In this document: positions 10,418 to 23,100 of the stretch, one piece after another
How positions within the stretch are numbered: position 1 is the stretch's first letter
Layout: each line of letters begins with the position of its first letter
NCBI RefSeq assembly: GCF_018294505.1
Contig: NC_057797.1
Location: forward strand, 121,153,116-121,217,115
DNA from: Triticum aestivum
Taxonomy: Eukaryota; Streptophyta; Magnoliopsida; Poales; Poaceae
Reading direction: 5' to 3'
Length of the DNA: 64,000 bases
Notes under the pieces: generated by a model
Told to the model about the DNA's origin: nothing
Databases searched by the model: none
The model's input: the letters and a program-made list of their open reading frames with translations, nothing else
Position numbers and translations under genes: made by a program

Positions 10418-12094
10418 CCAAGTTGAGTACGCTTACAAGGATCAAGCTAACGTCAACTCGGAGAACTTTGCAGGCAAGATGACCATACCCTTGAAATCAC
10501 TTCTATCTTTGCTTGCTAGATGCTCACTCTTTTTCTATGCCTATGCTACGATACCTACCACTTGCTTAGCATGCCTCCCGTATTGCCATGTCAAACCTCT
10601 AACCCACCTTGTCCTAGCAAACCGTTGTTTGGCTATGTTACTGCTTTGCTCAGCCCCTCTTATAGCGTTGCTAGTTGCAGGTGAAGATTGGAGTTTGTTC
10701 CTTGTTGGAACATGTTTATTGTTGGGATATCATTATTATATCTTATTTAATTAATGCATCTATATACTTGGTTAAGGGTGGAAGGCTCGGCCTTATGCCT
10801 GGTGTTTTGTTCCACTCTTTCCGCCCTAGTTTCCGTCATACCGGTGTTATGTTCCTTGATTTTGCATTCCTTACACGGTTGGGTTATAATGGGAACCCCT
10901 TGATAGTTCGCCTTGAATAAAACTCCTCCAGCAACGCCCAACCTTGGTTTTACATTTTGCCACCTAGCCTCTTTTTCCCTTGGGTTTCCGGAGCCCGAGG
11001 GTCATCTTTATTTTACCCTCCCCCCCCGGGCCAGTGCTCCTCTGAGTGTTGGTCCAAACTGGGTGATGTCCGGTGCCACCAGGGGCAACTCTGGGCTGGC
11101 CTACCCGATGTCTGGCTCATCCGAGTGTGCCCTGAGAACGAGATATGTGCAGCTCCTATTGGTATTTGTCGGCACATTCGGGCGGCCTTGCTGGTTTAGT
11201 TTTACCATTGTCGAGATGTCTTGTAACCAGGATTCTGAGTCTGATCGGATTGTCTTGTTAGAAGGAATATCCTTCATTGACCGTGAGAGCTTGTGATGGG
11301 CTAAGTTGGGACACCCCTGCAGGGATTTGATCTTTCGAAAGCCGTGCCCACGGTTATGGGCAGATGGGAATTTGTTAATGTCCGGTTGTAGATAACCTAA
11401 AGCTTAACTTAATTAAAATGAATCAATAGAGTGTGTGGCCGTGATGGTCTCTTTTCGGCGGAGTCTGGGAAGAGAACATGGTCTCGTGTTATGCTTGAAC
11501 GTAGGTTGATCTAGGATCACTTCTTGATCATAGTTTATGGACCGTGCCTTTTCCTTCTCTTCTCACTCTCTTTTGAGTATGTTAGCCACCATATATGCTA
11601 GTGCTTGTTGCAGCTCCACCCCATACCTTTTACCCTTCCTATAAGCTTAAATAGTCTTGATCGCGAGGGTGTGAGATTGCTGAGTCCCCGTGACTCACAG
11701 ATTACTTCCAAAACCAGATGCAGGGACCGATGTTACCGCTCCAGGAGATTCGACTGAGCTCAAGTGGGAGTTCGATGAGGACTCAGGACGATACTACGTT
11801 TCCTTTCCAGACGATCAGTAGTGGTGCGCAGTTGGGGCGATCGGGGACTTTGTCGCATTGGGGGTTGTTCTTTATTTTGGTTCCGTAGTCGGACCTTGAT
11901 TGTATCTGGATGAATGTAATGATATTTATGCTATTGTGTGACGTGGCGAGTGTAAGCCAACTATGTATCTCTTTTCTTTATGCATTACATGGGTTGTGTG
12001 AAGATTACCTCACTTGCGACATTGCTTACAATGCGATTATGCCTCTAAGTCGTGCTTCGACACATGGGAGATATAGCAAATTGTGGGCATTACA
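10418..12094 (+). mobile_element. Right LTR of RLG-A, 5' end missing
   Basis: Nearly the same sequence as 226-1896, starting at 'agttgagtacgcttac' and ending 'gggcattaca'. The first ~2.4 kb expected from the solo LTR at 53791 is absent, so the pol-LTR joint at about 10417 is a deletion breakpoint. No protein is supported here. Confidence 0.8.
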
Positions 12095-12384
12095 GCCTCC
12101 CCAGAGCCGGACTAGGCAGGGAGGGCCGGGCACCCTCGTTGATGACGAGGGCACCGCTGCGGGTGCGGCGCCCGAGCTCCGTCTCCTCCGGCTCGGGCTT
12201 GACGGGTCGGAGCGGCGCGGCCGTGAGCCAGAGCCCGATGACGAGGACGACCTCGTCTCCATCCGCCACGGTGTCCAAAAGCTACCATGGCGGCGAGAGA
12301 AGGTCGGCCGCTGCGGGTACTCGAGGCGCGACACGTTGCTAGTCTTGATGTGGTCGAGGACGGCCTCGAGGATGCGGCCTGGCA
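12095..12384. other. GC-rich fragment of unknown origin between two retrotransposons
   Basis: 290 bases of high GC content that match none of the repeats in the window. On the minus strand it has coding-like composition, for example MPGRILEAVLDHIKTSNVS close to the Copia edge and, in another frame, a hydrophobic stretch (VVLVIGLWLTAAPLRPV). The two suggestive stretches are in different frames. It could be a host gene fragment left between RLG-A and the Copia element, or the body of another transposon. I do not recognise it. Confidence 0.35.
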
Positions 12385-14330
12385 TGTTGGAGATATGCCC
12401 TAGAGGCAATCATGTATGATGATATTTCCTATGTGTTTATGAATAAAGATAGTCCTTGGACATTATCAATGATGTGTATCAGCAAGTACGTGACTTGTTT
12501 GTGGGACTATGCATTGTATGATGACTGTCCTAAAAGGTCCCTAGTCGAAAGGGCTGTGTGGACGCGCAGCCAACTAGACTAGCATATGACATGGTCGATG
12601 GCTTGGTATCACTAGCCATGGAGCATTGGATGCTAACCGGATAATATGGACTTGGAAGGATCTAGTCGGATTCAACGTAGTCGGATCCGAGTCGAGATAA
12701 GGTCCGAGTCGGACAGACCCAACTATGAGACGCAGCGACATGTCATCTGTGAGTCTCTAGTACAACATATGTTCTACGTCCTAAGACCTGAGCTGACGCA
12801 TGTACTCGGGATGGTGACATACTTGCTTTGGGGCGACCAAACGCTACTCCGTGACTGGGTAGTTACAAAGGTAGGTTTCAGGCTTGTCCAGACCCATGCT
12901 GCGAGACATGGTCGAGCAAGATGGGATTTGCCCCTCCGACCAGGAGAGATATACTCTGGGCCCCTCGTGTTATCCGACCAGGATAAGCATGGCCATGCAA
13001 CAAGGATTATGAGATAATCCGGTTTGTGGTCGGCATCACTAGAACGAGAAAGAGGTCGGGCTAGCACAAGGATGATAGACTCGCCTTGAGCTCGACAACA
13101 TATATTGTGTGGCAAAAGGAATGGAAGTGTGATGTACAGGTTCGCTAACCAGCTTCATAGTCTGCTTGGTGTTCGGCATGCCTTGCTAGAGGCCGCTACC
13201 AACCATGCAGTTCGGAGGTGATCCGAACTGCGACCAAGCCGACTTGAACCTAAGGGGTCGCGCGCTTAAGGGAAGGAACCTACGAGGTCGGATCCGAGGA
13301 CACTGGTCGGATGTGATCCGAACTGTATTCGGTTTGTGGCTGAGTAGACTTATGGGCTTTAGGGTCCGTGCGAGGCCCAACTGTTGAGCCCGTGATGGAT
13401 GCCTATATATATAGTGGAGGTGCCACACACTCATGGGGCTGATCGCTTTGGCGCTGTCACTAGGGTTTGCATGTGTTGCCCCTCGTGTGATCCGACCAGG
13501 ATAAGCATGGCCATGCGACAAGGATTATGAGATAATCCGGTTTGTGGTCGGCATCACTGGAACGAGAAAGAGGTCAGGCTAGCACAAGGATGTCAGACTC
13601 GCCTTGAGCTCGACAACATATATCGTGTGGCAAAAGGAATGGAAGTGTGATGTACAGGTTCACTAACCAGCTTCATAGTCTGCTTGGTGTTCGGCATGCC
13701 TTGCTAGAGGCCGCTACCAACCGTGTAGTTCGGAGGTGATTCGAACTACGACCAAGCCGACTTGAACCTAAGGGGTCGCATGCTTAAGGGAAGGAACCTA
13801 CGAGGTCGGATCCGAGGACACTGGTCGGATGTGATCCGAATTGTATTCGGATTGTGGCCGAGTAGACTTATGGGCTTTAGGGTCCGTGCGAGGCCCAAGT
13901 GTTGAGCCCGTGACAGATGCCTATATATATAGTGGAGGTGCCGCACACTCATGGGGCTGATCGCTTCAGCGCTGTCACTAGGGTTTGCATGTGTTGCGAA
14001 TAGACACCTCCACTCGCTGCCAGTTGTGTGATCGGACCTAGCAGTCTGCCGCACGACGTTCCTCCTGCACGCGTGGATACCGTTAGAGGCGGTGCACTTG
14101 TGCCGCTCCGGTGAACCTGTACGTGGGAACCGACCACCGTTCGTACGAGGGAGATCGGACGAGGAGGAGACGATCCACGCAGACGCGCTGCCCCAACTCT
14201 TCTTCCGCTGCACGACACTGCGCGTCTAGTGGTAGCGAACTGTGATCCATCTCCCGTGGCATGTTCTTGGTTGTTCTGCGCGTAGGAAATTTTAATTTGC
14301 AGTTGATGCACCCTACCGTATATCCCAACA
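12385..14330 (+). repeat. 5' LTR of the Copia element
   Basis: Starts TGTTGG and ends ...tatcccaaca immediately before a tRNA-Met-type primer-binding site. The first 464 bases pair with 19560-20025. It contains a 518-bp internal tandem duplication, so its 1946-bp length exceeds that of the ancestral LTR. Confidence 0.85.
12960..13995 (+). repeat. 518-bp tandem duplication inside the Copia LTR
   Basis: Unit 1 is about 12960-13477 and unit 2 about 13478-13995. Fixed points such as 'gataatccggtttgtggtcgg' recur exactly 518 bases apart, and both units end in 'cactagggtttgcatgtgttgc'. Both contain a 'ctatatatatagtgg' TATA-like stretch, so the LTR has two potential core promoters. Confidence 0.85.
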
Positions 14331-14345
14331 GTAGTATCAGAGCCT
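14331..14345 (+). promoter_or_regulatory. Primer-binding site of the Copia element
   Basis: gtagtatcagagcct directly after the LTR; the core matches tggtatcagagcc, complementary to initiator Met tRNA, apart from one change in the first bases. Confidence 0.8.
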
Positions 14346-15629
14346 CTGCTATAGGATTTGGTTTCAGATCGTATGCATATTAGATATGTGGAGGCAATAG
14401 ATGGGATCTGTTGTCATTAACAAGATTGGCTGTGTGCACGGTTGATGAGATCAACTGCACATGGGGATCGATGTGGCTATGTTTTCTGTTGATTGGGATC
14501 GATGAGGTCGTGACACGATCTACCCCTACCGCTCGGTTATCCGCCATCGGGGTTAACAGTGAAATGTAAATCCGAATCGTATTCGCGATGATCGATGAGA
14601 TCGCTCAGATCAGAGAATTCGGCGTGATCGGAGTTCAGATGTGATCTGTAATTTCCGAAAATGTCGGGTGCTGCCCGCACCCGTGAGGGGCGCTGCCCCT
14701 TCGAACCCTCCCGCTAACCGGCTAGTGGGACCGCAGTGTGCGTAGTGCCTTGTATTTCGTACACGATCACTCAAAGCAGTAGAATGCGATTCTATGCATA
14801 ACTTTATTTTGCAGGGTTTGATGTGAATAGTATGGCTCATGTGTATGTGATGCATGTATGTAAATTATACATGACCTGCGTGTTTGTCAGCCGGCAGGAG
14901 CCAAAGTGCTGTCATTATATTGTATAACGACCTGCGTGTCGACTTGTGACTCTATGTAAAATTCATTACTAGATGTAGTAGTTGGATAATAGAGATCAGG
15001 TTGGTGGCTTGGCGTCCCGGCGTGACAAACAAGATGGAGTTCCTAGATGGTCATCGGAGTCGGAGCCAACCTGGAAGAACATCCATGAAGGAGCCATACT
15101 ATTTCACAATATGTGTTTACTTGTGATTGTTATGCTTCCTTGTTTTCTATGCATGTTAGAATGGTAGAAAGATCCCTCATGAATATCAAGCAAATTGCCA
15201 TCCCCGATGTTGCACCTTTGCACGTCAAGTACGTCTAGTAGTGGGCTCATAAAATTGGGGTGCTGCTAGGTGTCCTTGAACTGAAGGGTTCGTGTCGGAC
15301 ACGGGCATGCATTGCATTAGGTTGACTTGACAAGGCTATCAAAACGGTTTTGGGCCTTGTGGCAAAAGCGGTCGGGAGCCGGGGTATGAGATACCTACCC
15401 GACCGACAGGAGTCGTATAGAGATACGATTAGCAAGGAGTTGCTTACCGGATAGCCATGTTGTCTAGCAGTGATGCTAAATCTCACTAGTCGCATGTGCT
15501 AGTCGGATCCTGAATCACTGAGAGTTTGCGGAGGGATGCTGACTTCAGTGGGAGTATTTCTGTTTAAGGCTAGAATTACTCTACATAAACACATTGCTTA
15601 GTGATTGCATATTTTTCTGTTGTAGATCA
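14346..15629 (+). other. Copia leader region
   Basis: About 1.3 kb of untranslated leader between primer-binding site and gag. No conserved open frame is visible on either strand. Confidence 0.6.
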
Positions 15630-18600
15630 ATGGCATCACCTGCTCAACCCAACTTTGCATTGAAATCAATTCTGTAAAAAGATAAACTGAATGGAACAAA
15701 CTTTACTACCTGGTATAGAAATTTGAGAATTGTTCTCAAGCATGATAAAAAGGAACATGTTCTAGAGGATCCGCTTCCAGAGGAACCTGCCGATAATGCT
15801 AGTACCACAACCAAGAATGCCTACCAGAAACTCGTTGATGAATCAAACGAGATCAGCTGCCTCATGCTGGCTTGTATGGAGCCCGATTTGCAGCAGCATT
15901 TCGAAGACATTGGGGCTTTCGATATGATCGAGAGTCTCAAGAGCATGTTTTAGGTGCAGGCTAGGACCGAAAGGTTCAACGTCTGGCGATCCTTGATGGA
16001 TTGTAAGCTGAAGGAAGGTGATCCACTGAGCCCACATGTGATCAAGATGATCGGATATGTGCAAGCTTTGGATCGGTTGGGCTTCCCGCTCTTGGATGAG
16101 CTGGCTACTGATGCAGTTCTGGGTTCTCTTCCGCCCAGCTCTGGGACGTTCATCTCGAACTATCATATGCATGGCATGGATAAGAAGCTCACTAAATTGC
16201 ATGGGATGCTCAATGTGGCAGAGTAGGATATTAAGAAAGGCACGCATCAAGTGTTGATGGTGTAGAAATTGGCTAAGTTCAAAAGGAGTTGGTCTAAAAA
16301 GAAGGCTAAGCCAAAGGGCACGGAGATGGTAACCTCTGCCGCTGCGCCGAAGTCTGCATCGGACTCAAAGACCATTTGCTATCATTGCAAGGAAACTGGT
16401 CACTGGAAGAGGAACTGTAGCAAGTGGCTTGCAGAGCATGGCAAGAAGGCCGGGAATGCTGCTTCAGGCAAAGGTACACTTGTTGCATATGTTATAGACG
16501 TTTACCTTGCTGACATACCTAGTAGCTCTTGGGTATTTGATACCAGATCGGTTGTTCATATTTGCAACTCGATGCAGGGGCTGGTAAGAACTAGGCGTGT
16601 GGCACAAGGGGAGATTGACATCAGGGTCGGCAACAAAGCAAGAATTGTTGCGTTGGAGGTCGGCACAATGCAGCTCCAGCTTCCTTCTGGATTTATTTTG
16701 GAATTGAATAATTGTTATTACATTCCTGCACTTAGTCGGAACATTATTTCTACCTCATGCTTGATGAGTTAGGGTTATGAATTCAATTTAAAGGACAATG
16801 GTTGTTCGATTTATTTGAGTGGTATGTTCCACGGCTATGCACCCATTGTTGATGGGTTATTTGTATTGAATCTAGAACAGGAACCGGTCTATAACGTGAA
16901 TGTCAAGAGGCATAAGCCCAACGAGATAAATCCAACATACTTCTGGCATTGCCAGCTTGGACACATTAGTCTGAAACGCATGAAGAAGCTCCATGATGAT
17001 GGACTCCTAACTTCGACCGACTTTGGGTTGTTCAAGGCATGTGAATTATGCTTGCTCTGCAATATGACTAAGTCTCCTTTCGCAAAGAGTTGTGAGAGGG
17101 CATCCGTGCTGTTGGAACTGATACACAGTGATGTGTGTGGACCAATGAGCACAACTGCCAGAGGTGGCTATCAGTACTTTACCGATGACTTGAGTAGATA
17201 CGGATATATCTATTTGATGAGGCACAAGTCAGAGACTTTTGAAAAGTTCAAAGAGTTTCAAAACGAGGTGGAGAATCAGCTCGACAAGACTAAAACTTCT
17301 ACGATCTAATCGTGGAGGTGAGTACATGAGCCAGGAGTTTGATGATCATCTGAAAAGCAGAGGTATAGTACCTCAACTCACACCTCCGGGTACGCCACAG
17401 AGAAATGGTGTATCAGAATGGAGGAATCGCACCATGTTGGACATGGTTCGATCTATGATGAGCAAGTCAGATTTACCCTTGTCATTCTGGGGATACACTC
17501 AAGAAACTGCAGCTTTCACACTTAACAGGGTACCATCAAAATCCGTAGACAAGACACCACATGAGATGTGGACCAGGAAGAGTCCCAGTTTGTCTTTTCT
17601 AAAGATTTGGGGTTGTGAAGCATTTGTCAAGAAACTTATGTCAGACATGCTTACACCCAAGCCGGATAAATGCATATTCGTGGGATATCCGAGGGAAACC
17701 TTGGGATATAACTTCTACAACCGGGAAGAGAACAAAGTGTTTGTTGCTCGGAATGGGGTTTTCCTTGAGAAAGAGTTTCTCAGTTGGGAGGCCAGTGGGA
17801 GGACGGTCCGACTCGAAGAAATTCGAGGACCACTCGGGGACAGCTCGGCTGGTGATGAGATCATACTAGAGTCAGTCAGGGAACCCGTAGTGGAAGCGGC
17901 ACCGGAACCACGGAGGTCGGAAAGATTGCATAGAGTGCGCAATGTATTGTTGTTAGAAAGCGACGAGCCGGACACATATGCGGAAGCGATGGTGACCCCA
18001 GATTCCGAGGCATGGCTGGAGGCCATGAGATCCGAGTTAAAGTCCATGGATGAGAATCAAGTTTGGGACTTGGTTGATCCGCCGCCTGGCGTAACGTCCA
18101 TTGGTTGCAAATGGGTCTTTAAGAAGAAAACCGATGTGGATGGAAATGTTCAGATCCACAAAGCTCGGCTTGTCGCTAAGGGTTATGGACAAGTTCAAGG
18201 AATTGACTACGACGAGACTTACTCGCTGGTAGTGATGCTGAAGTCGGTGAGGATCGTACTAGCTATAGCTGCATATTTTGATTACGAGATATGGCAGATG
18301 GATGTCAAGATGGCTTTCCTTCACGGAAATTTAACCGAGGACGTGTATATGATATAGCCCGAGGGTTTTGTCGATCCGACTAGCACTCGTAAGGTATGCA
18401 AGCTCAAGAGATCCATTTGTGGGTTGATGCAAGCATCTCGGAGCTGGAACATTCGTTTTGATGAGGTCGTCACTGGTTTCGGCTTCATCAAAAGCAAAGA
18501 GGACTCTTGTTTATACAAGAAGTTAAGTGGGAGCTCGATAGTGTTTTTGATCTTGTATGTGGATGACATACTACTGATCGGAAATGATATTTCGATGCTG

Positions 18601-19539
18601 AACTCGGTCAAGGAGTCATTGAATGGCAAGTTTTCGATGAAGGACCTTGGTGAGGCAATGTACATTTTAGGCATTAAGATCTATAGAGATAGATCAAGGA
18701 GGCTGCTCGGCTTAAGCTAGAGCACGTACATAGATAAAGTGTTGAAGCGGTTCAACATGAGTGGGGCAAAGAAAGGGTTCTTGCCACTCTCACATGGTAT
18801 AAGGCTAAGCGAGACTCAGAGTCCTTCGACATCTGATGAGCGAAGCAAGATGAGTAGGATTCCATATGCCTCGGCAATCGGATCCATCATGTATGCCATC
18901 ATATGTACGCGGCCCGATGTTGCTTTTGCAATAAGCCTAACAAGTAGATACCAGGCCAACCCAGGTGAGAGTCACTGGGCAGCGGTAAACACTATTTTAA
19001 AGTACCTGAAAGGGACTAAAGAGATGTTCCTAGTTTATGGAGGTGAGGAAGAGCTCGTCGTAAGGGGTTACGCCGATGCTAGTTTCCAAACCGACAGAGA
19101 TGATTGTCGATCACAGTTCGGATTCGTGTACGTCATGAACGGAGGAGCAGTGAGCTGGATGAGTTCCAAGCAAGATACGATGGCCGATTCTACTATAGAA
19201 GCTGAATACATTGCAGCTTGTGAAGCTACCAGGGAAGGTGTTTGGATCCAGAACTTTCTAGATGATCTTGGTATTTTCCCAGCCTCGGTAAAACCGTTGG
19301 ACCTTTATTGTGATAATTCTGGTGCCATCGCATAAGCCAAGGAGCCAAGGAATCACCACAAGGTCAGACACATAGATCGGAAATATCACCTGATACGAAC
19401 GATCATAAAGAGTGGTGATGTAGAGTTATGCAAAATTCACACGGATGCAAATGTTGCGGATCCGTTGACTAAGCCGCTTCCACAACCCAAGCATGAGGGG
19501 CATGTTAGAGCTATGGGCATTCGATGTCTATTTGATTGA
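15630..19539 (+). pseudogene. Copia gag-pol polyprotein, degenerate but full length
   Basis: From ATG 15630 to TGA 19537. Order: gag; zinc knuckle CYHCKETGHWKRNC (C-x2-C-x4-H-x4-C, near 16377); protease, whose DTG active site reads DTR (near 16540); integrase with the zinc-binding segment WHCQLGHI...CELC and a core in which one expected catalytic Asp reads Asn (LRSNRGGEY, near 17305); RT with YVDDILLIGND (near 18556); RNase H (ADASFQTD, STIEAEYIA). Eight in-frame stops (15675, 15951, 16224, 16263, 16770, 18355, 18718, 19333) and one frame change near 17290 inactivate it. Five of the stops fall where relatives have Gln, consistent with C-to-T decay. A few codons are also missing near 17180. 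Confidence 0.9.
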
Positions 19540-19548
19540 CTCTAGTGT

Positions 19549-20025
19549 AAGTGGGAGACTGTTGGAGATATGCCCTAAAGGCAATCATGTATGATGATAT
19601 TTCCTATGTGTTTATGAATAAAGATAGTCCTTGGACATTATCAATGATGTGTATCGGCAAGTATGTGACTTGTTTGTGGGACTATGCATTGTATGATGAC
19701 TATCCTAAAAGGTCCCTAGTCGAAAGGGCTGTGTGGACGCGCAGCCAACTAGACTAGCATATGACATGGTCGATGGCTTGGTCTCACAAGCCATGGAGCA
19801 TTGGATGCTAACCGGATAATATGGACTAGGAAGGATCTGGTCGGATTCGACGTAGTCGGATCCGAGTCGAGGTAAGGTCCGAGTCGGACAGACCCAACTA
19901 TGAGACATAGCGATATGTCATCTGTGAGTCTCTAGTACAACATATGTTCTATGTCCTAAGACCTGAGCTGACGCATGTACTCGGGATGGTGACAGACTTG
20001 TTTTGGGCCAACCAAACGCTACTCC
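19549..20025 (+). repeat. Polypurine tract and truncated 3' LTR of the Copia element
   Basis: The purine-rich tract aagtgggagac (19549-19559) precedes the LTR start TGTTGGAGATATGCCC at 19560. Identity with the 5' LTR continues to about 20025 ('aaacgctactcc') and then stops abruptly at an unrelated Gypsy LTR fragment, marking a deletion joint. Confidence 0.8.
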
Positions 20026-20198
20026 GGTTTATCAGTCCATGGGAGGCGTAGGATGAAGATGGTCTCTCTTAAAAAACCCTACAACCAAATAAAAAAGAGT
20101 CTCTTGTGTCCCCATCACACCCAATAGAAAGGTATATTTTATAGGTGCACTAGTTCGGTGAAGAGATGGTGATACAAGTGTAATATGGATGGTAGATT
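20026..20198 (-). mobile_element. Fragment (part 1) of a reverse-strand Gypsy LTR
   Basis: This piece and 32323-33139 read as one sequence once the element between them is removed. I recognise it as the reverse complement of a Triticeae Gypsy LTR of the type that starts TGATACGTCTCC (WHAM/Fatima/Sabrina group). Both ends of the LTR are missing. No coding content. Confidence 0.65.
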
Positions 20199-23100
20199 GT
20201 CAGGACCCTGATTCCAAGTCACATCGATCTAGCCGGTAACACCTCATATCACTTTGCGGCCTCACGCACGGTATTCCCATGGTGTCGCCTTACCATGGCC
20301 CGTGACCATTTGTGCCTTTTGGCTCACGTATATGATAGTGTTGCTAGCATCCATATGACAGAGAACCCGGGCCGACATGGCTAGTCGTGGACCCAAAGCG
20401 GCACAAACCCATGAGGACAGACATACATGAATCACATCGAGCATGTCGGTCAACAACGTGTCAATCCGGGCTGTAGCACTAGGCTAACAGGACTCTGGGG
20501 AACCCGGGGTGTAGCAGGCTAGGCAGGACTCCAGATGTCACCGCGTGACATTTCCCTGAAGGGACAGACATAGGAACGAAGTGAAACACATGCCGGCCAG
20601 TCAAGTGTGCTGAGCAGTAGTGCTGGGCTAGCAGGACTTCGGTGAACTGGGCTGTAGCGGACTACTATGGCTCATGGAAGCACTAGACTACATTTCCCCA
20701 TAAGATAGGCTGCCAAGGATAAACAACTAGATTGTCGGATCGCACACATACCAAGCATTTCAATCATACACACAATATGCTCGATATGTGTAAATACAAC
20801 ATGGCATCACAACATAACTCTACGACTCAAGTACTTATTCATTAGGCTCCGAGGAGCGAGATATTACAAACATGGGTCTCATCACCCAACAATCATAGCA
20901 TACAAATCAAGCACATGCGGAAGCTTAACATGTCTGAGTACAGACATCTACAAATGAAAAAGGCCGAGAAGCCTGACTATCTACCAGATCCTGCCGACGG
21001 CACAAGATCGTAGCTGAGGTATCAAGCTAAACGTCGAAGTCCACGCGATACTACTAGCGAGACTGAAGCCTCTCTACAAAGCATAAATTAAGCAAACGTG
21101 AGTACAAAAGTACTCAGCAAGACTTACATCAGAACTAGCTACATATGCATCAGTATCAACAAAGGGGGGGGGGGTGGACTTTAACTGTAGCAAGCCATCT
21201 TTGACTCGGTGGCTATCTTAAACTACGACTGCAAGTAACTCTTTTGAGGTGGCGCACACGAGTCCACATATTCACCATATCAATACACCACTATGGATCC
21301 GCTCCCGTCTCCCTACGAGAACGCCATCCATACCACTCACGCTTATCTTGCGCATTTTAGAGTATCCACTTTCACTTGTCTATGAACTGTTATAGGAAAC
21401 CCAGAAGTCCTTTACCGCGGACACGACTATTCGAATAGATCATTTATAACCCTGCAGGGGTGTACTTCGTCACACATGTTTCCACCACTTAGCGTCTGCA
21501 CACGACATGTGCTCGGCAGACTTCAAGCGAAAGCCGACGTGGGTGTAGACCATGACCTGACTATCCGAACAAGTCTCTAGTCCAGGTTTATCGCCTATTC
21601 GGGTTCCATCCGCGAGGAGATCCGGCCGGAGTTTCGCTCACAGCCCCAAACGATGTGTGCAGTGTTCCCAAGACACCAAATGGGCGCCCGGTACACTGTG
21701 CCATGTTGTATCTACCACATCATAGCCCACCCCTAGGGTCAGTGCTATGCACGGCCGCCAACACATATCCTATAAACACCAGAAACTAGTTGCAACTCCT
21801 GGACAGAGGACGAGAGGGGTCAGTAAGTCGAGCGGGATCATATTTCAGGGCCCAATGTGTGGTAGTAGCTGTTTCATGGATCACAAACACAGAACTCAGC
21901 TCCTAAGGACGGCTTCAATGAAACAACCCACCATGTACTCCTACATGGCCTCTCATCGATACCTTTACCAAATCATGTTCACACACTTAGCTCTCAACAG
22001 TAGGACATGTTCACACACTTCCAATTCATTCCCGGTGAATCAGACCTGACTCAACTCTAAGTAGTAGCAGGCATGACAAACAAGCATGAATGAGTAGGCA
22101 CATCCGGGCTCAAACAACTCCTACTCATGCTAGGGGGTTTCATCTATTTACTGTGGCAATGACAGGTCATGCAGAGGAAAAGGGGTTCAGCTACCGCAGC
22201 ATGTAACAGTTCAATCGTTGTTGTCCTAATGCAGTAAAAGAGAGCAGGGGCGAGAGAGTGGGATTGTAACAGAATGAACAAGGGGGTTTTGCTTGCCTGG
22301 CACTTCTGAAGATAATATAGCTCTTCATCGGTGTCATCGAACTCATCGTCGGAACCACGTCTATCGAGAGGGGACAATTACCGGCAAACAAAGAGGAACA
22401 CAATCAATGCAATGCAACAATTATGATGCATGATAATGTCATGGCAATATGCTGTTGATTGAGCTAATGCAACTAGCAACCATATTAAATGAAGTTGGTT
22501 TGAACCAAGGGTTCAAATTCAAACTCCATATGTGCTTATTTAAATGTCAATTATGCAAATTGCCCTCTACAGCAACCTTAGGTTGTTCAAACATGCATGC
22601 AAATGTCATAAATAGATTCCTTGAATTTTTCTGATAATTTTTCATATATAAATTATTTCATTTGGGGTTACGGTTGATTTTCTATGATTTTTTGAAGTTT
22701 AGGCAATTTTCTGGATTTTCTAATTATCTAGAATTAAACTAATTCCAGAAAATGAATTACTGCGTCAGCACTGCATCAGCATGACATAAGCGAGTCAACA
22801 GGGCGGCCCAGGTCAAACTAACTAGTGGGGCCCGCGTGTCAGTGTTTAACTAAACTAACCAAGTTTAATTAGCACTAACCTAGGTCAAACTAATTAAGTA
22901 TAAACCTAAACTAGATTAATTAGTCGGGCGGGGCCCGCATGTCATATACCCAGGGGAGGTCAAATCCCCAGGTCAACCGGGGCTAAACCACCGGCGGTCA
23001 AAGCGGTCAACCCGCCGGCGTTTAGCCGCCGGCGAGGCCGAACGCGGCGGAGGCATCGAGAATCGCCCACAGGCGACCATTTGCGCGACGGAGAGGCTCT

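Larger units (their letters stand above)
12385..20025 (+). mobile_element. Copia retrotransposon with truncated 3' LTR
   Basis: Runs from 5' LTR (12385-14330) through primer-binding site (14331), leader and polyprotein (15630-19539) to polypurine tract (19549-19559) and a 3' LTR cut off after 466 bases. The order protease, integrase, RT, RNase H is diagnostic of Ty1/copia. LTR termini are TGTTGGAGATATGCCC and CCCAACA. The polyprotein resembles the abundant Triticeae Copia families annotated as TNT1-94-like; which one is not resolved. The 3' end is missing, so no target duplication can be checked. Confidence 0.9.
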
